Below are positions 6,918 to 13,655 of a DNA stretch of 19,237 nucleotides, one piece after another. The notes under the pieces are model-generated. The model worked only from the letters and a program-made list of their open reading frames with translations, was not told the DNA's origin and ran no database searches. Source of the stretch: Bryobacterales bacterium (GTDB lineage Bacteria > Acidobacteriota > Terriglobia > Bryobacterales > Bryobacteraceae); contig JAEUQE010000181.1 of NCBI GenBank assembly GCA_016789785.1, positions 1 to 19,237 of the forward strand. The letters run 5' to 3'. Within the stretch, counting starts at the first letter, position 1. The number at the start of each line of letters is the position of its first letter. Position numbers and translations under genes: made by a program.

Positions 6918-7463
6918 ATGTTTCGGATCATCCTATTCGGGCTTCTGTGTGCATCCGGGCTGGCGCAAACCGCGGCAGACGGGCCGGCGGCGGTGGGCCC
7001 GGCAGCGGGGTCGGCAGTGGGGACGCCGGCGGCCGGAACGCCGAAACTCAGCGTGGATGGGCGGGCGATCATCGGGCGCGCCGAGTACATCGGCGGCACC
7101 GTCAGCGCCATTCCGCAGGGGGCGCGAGGAGTGATCCGGACGTCGGACTCCGATTACCTCACGTTCCTCACGCGGGAGTCGACGCTGAAGGTTCTGTATC
7201 CCAAGGTGAACCTGCTGGAATATGGCCAGCAGGTCAGCCGCAGGTATGCGCTGGCGATTCTCGTGTCGCCGATGTTTGTGTTGAGCAAGAAGCGGAAGCA
7301 TTTTCTTACGGTCGGATTCACTGATGATGAAGGCCAGCAGCAGGCTCTGGTATTCCACGTGGACAAAGTTCATATTCGCGCGGTGCTGGCGAGCCTGGAA
7401 GCCCGCACTGGACGGAAAGTGGAGTTTCAGGACAATGAGGCTCGAAAGGCGGGGCGGGGATGA
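6918..7463 (+). CDS. Secreted PH-like conserved protein, Acidobacteria type
   Basis: This 181-residue protein has an N-terminal signal peptide (MFRIILFGLLCASGLAQT), then a low-complexity Ala/Gly/Pro linker (~19-42). A compact domain (~60-175) includes EYIGGTVSAIPQGARGVI, YLTFLTRESTLKVLYPKVN and LLEYGQQVSRRYALAILVSP, followed by KKRKHFLTVGFTDDEGQQ and a final helix RAVLASLEARTGRKVEF. The strand pattern ending in a single helix resembles a PH/GRAM-like fold and recalls proteins frequent in Acidobacteria; no function is known to me. ATG 6918 is preferred over TTG 6912 because it starts the signal peptide. The next gene begins 17 bp downstream with a strong ribosome binding site, so the two are probably co-transcribed. 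It could have a structural or sensing role in the envelope. Confidence 0.75.
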   Translation: MFRIILFGLLCASGLAQTAADGPAAVGPAAGSAVGTPAAGTPKLSVDGRAIIGRAEYIGGTVSAIPQGARGVIRTSDSDYLTFLTRESTLKVLYPKVNLLEYGQQVSRRYALAILVSPMFVLSKKRKHFLTVGFTDDEGQQQALVFHVDKVHIRAVLASLEARTGRKVEFQDNEARKAGRG

Positions 7464-7480
7464 GAGGGAAGGGATAAGCG

Positions 7481-8053
7481 ATGCATGGGATCTTGCTTTT
7501 CTTTCTTTGGCAGGACACCCCCGCCCGCCAGTTCGAGGCGGAACGTCTGCAGCAACTCGTCGGGCTGCGGCGCGTGTACGTGGATAAGCTGAGCGGGGAC
7601 AACCCGGAACCGATTCGCGACATGCTCATCGCGGCAGTGCAGAACTCGCGGTTGTTTATTGTTACGGAGAATCCGGATCGCGCGGATGCGTTCCTGCGCG
7701 GTACGGCCGACAACTTCACCTACACCGACACATTCCAGTCGAGTGAGGGGGTCGGGGCGAGGAGCAGTGCCTCGGTCAACACCAGTGCGTCGAGCCGGAC
7801 CACGGCACGGAGGGGCGTGGCGGGCGCCATTTCGGCGGACGATCGCGATTCCGTCCGGATTCAGGAGCGGAAACAGGAATCCAGGGCATCGCTGCGCTTG
7901 GTGAATCGCGACGGTGACGTTCTGTGGTCGACCACGCAGGAAAGCCTGGGCGCGAAGTTCAAAGGAGCGGCGGCGGATGTGGCCGAGAAGGTGGCCCAGC
8001 GTCTGCTGGAAGACTACGAGCGGGCGCGCCGCGCTACCGCGGCAAAGCCGTGA
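7481..8053 (+). CDS. Hypothetical exported protein, 190 aa
   Basis: The start at 7481 is supported by AGGGAAGGGA a few bases upstream. The N-terminus (MHGILLFFLW) is a very short hydrophobic stretch, so export is possible but not certain. Two ordered parts are visible. Residues ~26-75 include RRVYVDKLSGDNPEPIRDML and LFIVTENPDRADAFLRGTAD, reminiscent of the strand-helix-strand found in CsgG-like and other envelope proteins that rank or age out substrates. A Ser/Thr-rich middle is followed by a C-terminal part with RLVNRDGDVLWSTTQES and a long helix ending in VAQRLLEDYERARR. I do not recognise the family with confidence. It lies 17 bp after the PH-like gene. Its last 20 nt overlap the convergent amidase gene. 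Confidence 0.7.
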   Translation: MHGILLFFLWQDTPARQFEAERLQQLVGLRRVYVDKLSGDNPEPIRDMLIAAVQNSRLFIVTENPDRADAFLRGTADNFTYTDTFQSSEGVGARSSASVNTSASSRTTARRGVAGAISADDRDSVRIQERKQESRASLRLVNRDGDVLWSTTQESLGAKFKGAAADVAEKVAQRLLEDYERARRATAAKP

Positions 8054-9410
8054 CGGGACCTCGGGCTTCCTCCATCCTCTCGCCAATATCGAGGAGCAAC
8101 TCGTCCTCAAACGGTCTCCCGACGAGTTGGACGCCCACAGGCAGGCCATCGTCCGTCATGCCGAACGGCAGCACCAGAGCGGGGAATCCGAACAGATTCC
8201 ACAGAGTCGCCTGTGCCATGGCAGGGAACTGGCTGACGGTTTGCCCGTTGCCGAGATCATAGCGCCGCTCGCGATGGGGGAAGGCGGGAATCGCGCAAGG
8301 CGGCATCAGGAGAACCTGGTGGCTCTGCATCTGCTGGAGCACGAGATGCCGCAACCGCTCGCGCTCGGCGAATTGGGCAGCGATCGCGCGGGCATCGGCG
8401 GGTGGCGCTTCCGGGCGGAGGGATTCGGTCACCGTCCAGTGGGCCTCTGCCTCGTGGCCGGCGAGAAGGTCGCGAATCTGGAGCCCACGAAGTTCACCGA
8501 AGAAGAATGCCCAGACGTTGGGAGCGCGTTCCAGACCTTGGAGCGTCACCTCCTCCACCGGAACGCCGCATTGATCGAGGACCGAAGCCGCCCGGTCCAC
8601 GGCAGCCGCGATTGCCGGATGCACGGGAACTTTGTAGAACTCGCGCCAGATTCCGGCCTTTGGCAGGCCTTGGAGGGCGTCAGCGGAGGCCGGTAGGGAC
8701 AGGGAGTCCCGGTCGTCCTCGCCCTGCATGACTTCAAAGAGCAGGCGGACGTCCCCCACCGTGCGAGCCAGCGGTCCGGGAGACTCCATCAGGCCGCCGG
8801 GAAGCTGGGAGGGAGGGTAGCATCCGCCGCTGCCGATCCGGCGGTGCGTCGGCTTCAGGCCAACGATCCCGCAGAAGTGGGCGGGGATTCGGATGGAGCC
8901 GCCGCCGTCGCCGCCCAGCCCGCCTGGAGAGCAATAAGAGGCGATGGCAGCAGCTTCCCCGCCACTGGATCCGCCTGGGGTGCGGGCCGCGTTCCAGGGA
9001 TTCACGGTGCGCCCGGTGGTCAGATTGTCGGTTTCATAGCTGGAGAGCAGTTCTGGGACGTTGGTCTGGCCGAGAAGAATGGCGCCTGCCTTGCGGAGTC
9101 TGGCGACGGCGGTCGCATCCTCGGTGGCGATGTGACCGAGGATACGCGACCCCGCAGTCACGCGCGTACCCTGAATGTCGAAGCTGTCTTTGATGGTGAC
9201 GGGAACGCCATGGAGCGGCCCCATGGGCGGCTGGCTGGCGAGACGCCTTGCCTCGGCGCGGGCCTGTTCGGCGAAGATCTGGGAGAAGGCGTTGAATTGG
9301 GGGTTGACCTGCTCGATACGGGTCAGGTGAGCATCCACGAGATCGACTGGCGATACTTCGCCCCGGCGGACAAGGGATGCCATCCCGGACAGAGAGAGGC
9401 GTTCCAGCAT
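8034..9410 (-). CDS. Amidase-signature family hydrolase
   Basis: This 458-residue enzyme is of normal length for the amidase signature family (GatA, FAAH, bacterial amidases). The Ser-cisSer-Lys triad is complete: K74 in HGVPVTIKDSFD, the cis-Ser at 148-149 in TPGGSSGGEAAAIA and the nucleophile S172 in GGDGGGSIRIPA. The glycine-serine-rich signature then continues into GIVGLKPTHRR. ATG 9410 gives the usual N-terminus (LSLSGMASLVRRGEVSPVDL); an upstream TTG at 9476 adds 22 unlikely residues. No gatB or gatC lies nearby and the insert after the signature differs from GatA, so a stand-alone amidase acting on an unknown amide is more likely than tRNA amidation. No signal peptide. The 3' end overlaps the convergent gene by 20 nt. 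Confidence 0.92.
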   Translation of the reverse strand: MLERLSLSGMASLVRRGEVSPVDLVDAHLTRIEQVNPQFNAFSQIFAEQARAEARRLASQPPMGPLHGVPVTIKDSFDIQGTRVTAGSRILGHIATEDATAVARLRKAGAILLGQTNVPELLSSYETDNLTTGRTVNPWNAARTPGGSSGGEAAAIASYCSPGGLGGDGGGSIRIPAHFCGIVGLKPTHRRIGSGGCYPPSQLPGGLMESPGPLARTVGDVRLLFEVMQGEDDRDSLSLPASADALQGLPKAGIWREFYKVPVHPAIAAAVDRAASVLDQCGVPVEEVTLQGLERAPNVWAFFFGELRGLQIRDLLAGHEAEAHWTVTESLRPEAPPADARAIAAQFAERERLRHLVLQQMQSHQVLLMPPCAIPAFPHRERRYDLGNGQTVSQFPAMAQATLWNLFGFPALVLPFGMTDDGLPVGVQLVGRPFEDELLLDIGERMEEARGPVTALPR

Positions 9411-9433
9411 GCAGGAACAGTGTATCTCGTTCG

Positions 9434-9465
9434 GGGTATCGCTTTCGGCGGGATCGCTTTTCGGG
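9434..9465. repeat. Imperfect tandem repeat upstream of the amidase gene
   Basis: TATCGCTTTCGGCGG and GATCGCTTTTCGGGG lie side by side, about 30-50 bp before the amidase start on the opposite strand. They could be paired regulator sites or chance. No convincing -10/-35 pair was found next to them. Confidence 0.3.
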
Positions 9466-9528
9466 GCGCAGGTCAAGAGTGTGACGTGCCAGTCCGGCGT
9501 GCGCGGTCCACGGGAGATTCCCGCGAAC

Positions 9529-10500
9529 TTAGCGGACTGGCAACATCACGAAGGCTGGCACAAAAGCTGGCTTCGGGGCGAATCCGTAGACCGGGTCAAT
9601 GGGGCGCATATCCGCAGCGAAGAGACGGCTGAGGAAGCTATCCGGCTCAGACAAACTCACCCAGCGGACACTGGCCAATTCGCCTTTTTCGGAAAAGAAT
9701 CCCACGCCACCCTTCCGCAGCCGGCGGTCGCGCCAAGTGTCGATCACCTGACCGTCCACCGAAGTGCTGAAAGAGTCACCCTTCACGCGAACGCGAATCC
9801 GGTAGAGTTGCTCCGGCCGGACGCTCACCGGGATGGGCAAACGTACACGGTCGGCTTCGCGTCCAGCCATCATCACGAAGCGCTCAATCTCCGAACGCGC
9901 GCCATCCTTGCCACCGGAAACGATCTTGGCGGCATAGTAGTTGCGCATGTCGGTGGCGCGGAACGCCCAACCCACAGACTTCTTCTCAATCGCTGCCTGG
10001 AACTCCATCTGATAGTCGGACAATGCGAGAGTGGGCTTCCACAGCCGCAGGTTATCCGCTCTCAGCGAACCTGGCAGGAAGTCAGACGACGCACCACCGA
10101 GCCAATCGCCCAGCCCCATCCGGAAGTCCTGCCGCAAGTTGATCTTGGGGCTATCCGGAAAGAGCATCCGCAGCTTCTGGCTCAAGGGGTTCGACGCAAG
10201 CGTGTAACGAAGTTCCGTGCCGGGTAAGGGTACGGGTGCCGAAGGCAGGAACCACAGACTGAGGCCGATCACGAGACCAACCATTGCAGCCGTGGCCACA
10301 CTGAACTTGCCGTTCCTCGGCTTCTTTTTCTCAGGTTCGATCAACGCCAGATAATCATCGTAATCGGCGAGTTCGCCCCGGTCGCGCAATGCCCGCGCAC
10401 TGGTCGAACGGAACCGGCGGCGGTGGGCCGACGAGCAAAACTCGTTGTCCACCATCCGGCGGAGGATCGAAACTGGTCGACGACAGTACAAGCAGCGCAT
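9529..10500 (-). CDS. Zinc-finger / single-TM / LamG-like (DUF1080-type) membrane protein
   Basis: This 323-residue protein has three parts. Residues 3-26 hold a putative zinc site C3-x2-C6-x15-C22-x3-H26 (MRCLYCRR...NEFCSSAHRRRF), a small treble-clef-like finger that would face the cytoplasm. Residues ~69-86 (ATAAMVGLVIGLSLWFLP) are one membrane span. The outer C-terminal part (~120-290) has the beta-sandwich signature of concanavalin/DUF1080-like domains: GWAFRATDMRNYYAAKIV, EQLYRIRVRVKGDSFSTSVD, GQVIDTWRDRRLRKGGVGFF. Such domains often bind carbohydrate; no catalytic residues are assigned. The Met start at 10500 sits directly before the first zinc-ligand Cys. It precedes the amidase on the same strand by 118 bp, so co-transcription is possible but unproven. 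It could link an envelope ligand to a cytoplasmic partner. Confidence 0.78.
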   Translation of the reverse strand: MRCLYCRRPVSILRRMVDNEFCSSAHRRRFRSTSARALRDRGELADYDDYLALIEPEKKKPRNGKFSVATAAMVGLVIGLSLWFLPSAPVPLPGTELRYTLASNPLSQKLRMLFPDSPKINLRQDFRMGLGDWLGGASSDFLPGSLRADNLRLWKPTLALSDYQMEFQAAIEKKSVGWAFRATDMRNYYAAKIVSGGKDGARSEIERFVMMAGREADRVRLPIPVSVRPEQLYRIRVRVKGDSFSTSVDGQVIDTWRDRRLRKGGVGFFSEKGELASVRWVSLSEPDSFLSRLFAADMRPIDPVYGFAPKPAFVPAFVMLPVR

Positions 10501-10793
10501 AACTAAATCTGCAAGATGACCGACTCCATAGTAACAGCCGCCTTCGATTTTTCGACCGCCCTAGGTGTCTTCTCGCCTAAATCTCGGCGAATCGCCTCAC
10601 TGGTGCTCCCCCATGACGCCACCGAGTTCTATGGTGCTATCGGCAGGAACCACCATCCAGGTTTAGGGTGAATTGCATAGTCTCGACTAGGCGCATGGAT
10701 TGGTTTCTCCGTCGCGGCTTGTCGAGGTAGGGGATAGCAAGTACGGGCCTTGCCTGTTTGCTACTCATTTCCGTAAAACGGTAGTAGACAACC
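10501..10793. other. Intergenic region between divergent genes
   Basis: These 293 bp separate the zinc-finger membrane gene (minus) from the Smr gene (plus), so both promoters should lie here. I found no clear -10/-35 pair. It holds a hairpin (10735-10763), a small hairpin CCGT-AAA-ACGG (10771-10781), and short inverted repeats TCGCC/GGCGA (10573-10590) and ATGGTG/CACCAT (10631-10656). No tRNA fold and no credible small coding frame was seen. Confidence 0.5.
10735..10763 (+). promoter_or_regulatory. Stem-loop in the probable 5' leader of the Smr gene
   Basis: TAGCAA (10735-10740) pairs with TTGCTA (10758-10763), and CGGGC (10744-10748) pairs with GCCTG (10752-10756, one G-U) across a CTT loop. 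The result is an 11-bp two-tier hairpin ending 30 nt before the ATG. There is no T-run on either side, so an intrinsic terminator is unlikely. A leader structure or a protein site is possible. Confidence 0.4.
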
Positions 10794-11114
10794 ATGGACG
10801 AGTCCGATCAGCCAGTCTCTCTCCCAATTACGGATGTGCTTGATTTACATACAGTTCCGCCGCGCGATGCCCGCGCGATCACAGAAGAGTATCTCCTCCA
10901 GGCACGAGAGCGGGGTTACCGCTACGTCCGTATTATTCACGGCAAGGGTATCGGCTTTCAGCGCGACATGGTACGGACCCTACTCAAGGGACTACCTTTT
11001 GTGACATCTTTTTCCGATGCTCCGGTGGAGGCGGGAGGTTGGGGCGCCACGGTTGTCACTCTCCGTGCAATGGCGGCGGACGTGGATGACTCCGCGAACA
11101 CCGCTTGCCCCTAG
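10794..11114 (+). CDS. Stand-alone Smr domain protein
   Basis: This 106-residue protein is essentially one Smr (MutS2 C-terminal) domain. Visible signatures are DVLDLHTVPPRDA (the LDLH motif, ~14-26), the helix ITEEYLLQARERGYRYVRII, the HGKGIG loop (~49-54) and GGWGATVVTL at ~81-90. Smr domains nick DNA or RNA in several characterised proteins; here no MutS2 core is attached, so its substrate cannot be named. In-frame TAG lies two codons upstream of ATG 10794, so the start is secure. No strong Shine-Dalgarno sequence is seen. It appears monocistronic: the next gene is convergent and ends 147 bp away. Confidence 0.88.
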   Translation: MDESDQPVSLPITDVLDLHTVPPRDARAITEEYLLQARERGYRYVRIIHGKGIGFQRDMVRTLLKGLPFVTSFSDAPVEAGGWGATVVTLRAMAADVDDSANTACP

Positions 11115-11261
11115 GGATTGGCATTCTCGTCATGAGGCCGGCTATGGTCTCACGTTAAGGTGCCAAGGCGCAAAGCCCGCGAAGCTAACGCTGGTGCGGG
11201 CATAGAGGGAAACGCGACGGTATATGGCGATAATATATGTGGTGAGCCGCCGGTCGGCGAT
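11115..11261. other. Intergenic region between convergent gene ends
   Basis: These 147 bp lie between the ends of the Smr gene (plus) and the kinase gene (minus). They hold an inverted repeat GCCCGC/GCGGGC (11175-11201, with AGC-TAAC-GCT inside) and an AT-rich patch (TATATGGCGATAATATATG, 11221-11239). Neither hairpin has the T-run expected of an intrinsic terminator. Termination for both genes probably occurs here, but I cannot point to the site. Confidence 0.4.
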
Positions 11262-12341
11262 TTAGGTTTTGGCGAGAATCCGGTAGGCACGGCGCGCCAC
11301 GATCAGTTCCTCATTGGTGGCAAGCGCCATGACGGCCACTGGGCCCGCGACGCTCAGCAGACGGTCGCCGGTGCCGTCGTGATTCAGCCCGGCGTCGAGC
11401 GCGATGCCGAGGAATCCAAGATCCTGGCAGCACTCCTCGCGCAGACGGGCGGAGTTCTCCCCAATTCCGCCGGTGAACGCCACCGCATCAAGGCCTCCCA
11501 TGGCCGCCGCGTAGGCGCCGATGGTCTTGCGCACCTGGTAGCAGAACACGTCGAGCGCGAGCCTCGCCTCGGAGTTGCCCTCATCGGAGGCGCGGATCAG
11601 GTCGCGCACGTCACCCCCGGCGATTCCGGAGATGCCCGAAAGCCCTCCGGTCTTCGTCAGTTCCTGAACGGCACGGTCGACTGGCCATCCCTCCCGGCCC
11701 ATTCGATACACGACGCCGTAAAGGTCGAGGTCGCCATGACGGGTGGCGTTCTCCAAGCCTGACTGCGGCGAGAAACCCATGGTCGTATCCACGGACTTGC
11801 CATCCGCGATCGCGCACATGGACGAGCTACCGCCGAGATGGCAGCTTACGATCCGCCGAGCCCCGGGGGCGAGATCCAGCACCCGTTCGCTGATGTACTG
11901 ATGCGATGCGCCATGAAAGCCGTATTTCCGGACATCCTCCCAGCCCGCGGGCAGGCCGTAGCGAGCGGCATGCTCCGGCATGGTGGCATGGAACTCTGTC
12001 TCGAAGGCCGCCACCAGAGGCACGCCCGGCATGGCTTCCTGAAAGGCACGGATCGCGGTCAGGTAGATCGCGTTGTGAGCAGGCGCCGCGGGCAGATACT
12101 GATCGAGTGCGGCCAACACGCCCTCATCAATGACAAACGTGCCCCGGTAGCGCGGACCGCCATGAACCGCTTTGAACGCGACGGCATCGATCGGAGCGCT
12201 GCCAGTGTCGATTGCCGAAATGGCTTCGCGATAGTTGGAGACGCGTTCCTGGCGTCCGCGAAACAGCGTCTGGCCTTCCGGCATCGCCAGCAACTGGTAC
12301 TTGAGCGACGTGGAGCCGAGGTTGGGAATGAGTATGTTCAC
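11262..12341 (-). CDS. Divergent acetate/propionate kinase-family protein
   Basis: This 359-residue ASKHA-fold kinase is about 40 residues shorter than typical AckA. GTG 12341 is chosen because it yields the canonical N-terminus (VNILIPNLGSTSLKYQLL) with N7. Compared with my recollection of Methanosarcina thermophila Ack, it keeps N7, H123 (H89 here), H180 (H143, YGFHGASH), R241 (R201, TRHGDLD) and E384 (E344, TNEEL). It replaces R91 by K57 (FKAVHGG), D148 by E114 (FETEFH) and N211 by G171 (CHLGGSSS). AckA interconverts acetate plus ATP and acetyl phosphate; the changes may mean altered substrate or weak activity, which is inference. GTGA overlap couples it to the TPR gene. No phosphotransacetylase or phosphoketolase gene is visible. 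Named only as family member. Confidence 0.88.
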   Translation of the reverse strand: MNILIPNLGSTSLKYQLLAMPEGQTLFRGRQERVSNYREAISAIDTGSAPIDAVAFKAVHGGPRYRGTFVIDEGVLAALDQYLPAAPAHNAIYLTAIRAFQEAMPGVPLVAAFETEFHATMPEHAARYGLPAGWEDVRKYGFHGASHQYISERVLDLAPGARRIVSCHLGGSSSMCAIADGKSVDTTMGFSPQSGLENATRHGDLDLYGVVYRMGREGWPVDRAVQELTKTGGLSGISGIAGGDVRDLIRASDEGNSEARLALDVFCYQVRKTIGAYAAAMGGLDAVAFTGGIGENSARLREECCQDLGFLGIALDAGLNHDGTGDRLLSVAGPVAVMALATNEELIVARRAYRILAKT

Positions 12342-13483
12342 TTGAGTCCAAACTGTGCCCGGATCGCCGCCGCATTCTTCTGGGCCGTGGCCTGGAACGG
12401 GCTCTTGATCGCCGCGCACTGCTGATTGAAACGGAGAGACTCGGCCATGAGTTTTTTGTCCTTCTTGGGCTCACCCATGCGATAGTTGGCAAGCGCCAGA
12501 TAGAAGAGCGTCTGGGCCTTCAACGGTTCATTATCGCTGACCAGGGGCAGGGCCTTGCGGAGGTCGCGGTCCGTATCGAGGTGCTTGTTCTGGTTGGCAT
12601 ACGTCATGCCGGCCATCCAGTACCCCATGCCCATCAGGAGGTTCTTTCGCTTGTCCCAATCGGCGTCAGCAACGCCTTCCGGCTTCGGCTTCGAGGCCAT
12701 CAGTTCCGCCAGCTTGTTGCCGTACGCGATCACTTTGTCGGGATTCTGCTTCTTGTTAAAGTAGCTGTCCATTACGGCCAGCAGCATGTCCTCATTGGTC
12801 TGCTCGCGTTCGAGCACACGCTCGGCGAGCGCGAGCGCTTTGTCGTTCTGCTGCGACTGCCGGAGCGCAAGGAAGTAGAGACCTTCGAGTTGAGGAACGT
12901 ACTGGCTCTTGGGCGACTGCGTTTGCAGCGCCTCGATCAAGCCGATCCGCTTGGCGGGATCCTGGGCGCCGAGCGCGGCGACATAGAGGGCGTACTCCGT
13001 GTAAGTGTCGACCTGCTTGGCATAGGCGACGTTGTTCTTCCAGTCCTCTTCGTCGTCGGCATCGGCGGGCTTTGGCGCCGCGGCCGCTTTGCGAGCCACC
13101 GCGCTGGTCGAGATCGCCCACTGGCGGATCGCGTCCGGGTCCTTCTTCCCCTCCGCGGCCTTCAGGCAATTGTGGGAGGTGACAACGTCATTCGGGTCCA
13201 TGGCGAGAAGCTTCTGGCCCGCATCCAGCGCCTTGTCGAAGTTACTCGACTTGAGATGAGCGCTGACCAACTGGTCCAGCACCCATGCCGCTCCGTCGTG
13301 CTTCGAATGCTTGGTGAGAAAATCCTCCATGAGCCCGGTTTTCTTGGCCGCATCCTGCTCCTGGCCGATTTGCTGGAGCAGTTGCCCTTCAGGAGTTTCC
13401 GCGTTGATGACAAGCTTGTGACGTTGCGCGGCAAGCGTCCCCGTGACGAGAGCCGCGAGCAGAATGAGCCGGAGAGTGTTCAT
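12338..13483 (-). CDS. Secreted TPR protein
   Basis: This 381-residue protein starts with a signal peptide (MNTLRLILLAALVTGTLAAQ), and is helical throughout the mature part. TPR-like units can be seen at SSNFDKALDAGQKLLAMDPN (~79-98), GLYFLALRQSQQNDKALALA, MDSYFNKKQNPDKVIAYGNK and FYLALANYRMGEPKKDKKLM. An Ala/Asp-rich linker (~135-146, AAAPKPADADDEED) separates the first from the later repeats. ATG 13483 is supported by GAGGA just upstream (13487-13491) and by a strong promoter. Similar exported TPR proteins are common in Acidobacteria; the role is unknown. Its TGA overlaps the kinase GTG by 4 nt, so both are made from one transcript, even though one product is probably exported and the other cytoplasmic. 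Confidence 0.85.
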   Translation of the reverse strand: MNTLRLILLAALVTGTLAAQRHKLVINAETPEGQLLQQIGQEQDAAKKTGLMEDFLTKHSKHDGAAWVLDQLVSAHLKSSNFDKALDAGQKLLAMDPNDVVTSHNCLKAAEGKKDPDAIRQWAISTSAVARKAAAAPKPADADDEEDWKNNVAYAKQVDTYTEYALYVAALGAQDPAKRIGLIEALQTQSPKSQYVPQLEGLYFLALRQSQQNDKALALAERVLEREQTNEDMLLAVMDSYFNKKQNPDKVIAYGNKLAELMASKPKPEGVADADWDKRKNLLMGMGYWMAGMTYANQNKHLDTDRDLRKALPLVSDNEPLKAQTLFYLALANYRMGEPKKDKKLMAESLRFNQQCAAIKSPFQATAQKNAAAIRAQFGLK

Positions 13484-13505
13484 CTGTCCTCGTTTCTGTG
13501 AATGG

Positions 13506-13534
13506 AGTATACCCTACGGATTGCGATGTGACAA
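13506..13534 (-). promoter_or_regulatory. Sigma-70-type promoter of the TPR-kinase operon
   Basis: On the minus strand TTGTCA (13534-13529, 5/6) is followed by exactly 17 nt and TATACT (13511-13506, 5/6). The start of transcription would be near 13499, giving a 16-nt leader with the GAGGA site. This is the best promoter match in the window. Confidence 0.65.
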
Positions 13535-13617
13535 CGCATGCCGGGCGCTTTGGAAAGGGCCAAGCGTTACGCCGGGCGAAGTGCATTCCCGCGAGCGACC
13601 CTTGAATCCGCCAATGC

Positions 13618-13630
13618 ATCGTGACACGAT
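13618..13630. promoter_or_regulatory. Perfect palindrome upstream of the nitroreductase gene
   Basis: ATCGTG-A-CACGAT is a perfect inverted repeat with a one-base centre, 25 bp before the chosen start at 13656. Symmetry and position fit the operator of a dimeric repressor. It would lie within the coding region if translation began at ATG 13614. Confidence 0.45.
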
Positions 13631-13655
13631 ACGTTCGGAGTCATTTTCGGTGTCC

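Noticed and set aside
8844..9632. A 262-codon open frame on the plus strand
   Set aside because: Antisense to the amidase triad region.
11175..11201. GCCCGC/GCGGGC hairpin as an intrinsic terminator
   Set aside because: No T-run follows on either strand, so I list it only as part of the intergenic region.
12581..13501. A 306-codon open frame on the plus strand
   Set aside because: Antisense shadow of the TPR gene, with no recognisable domain and no promoter.
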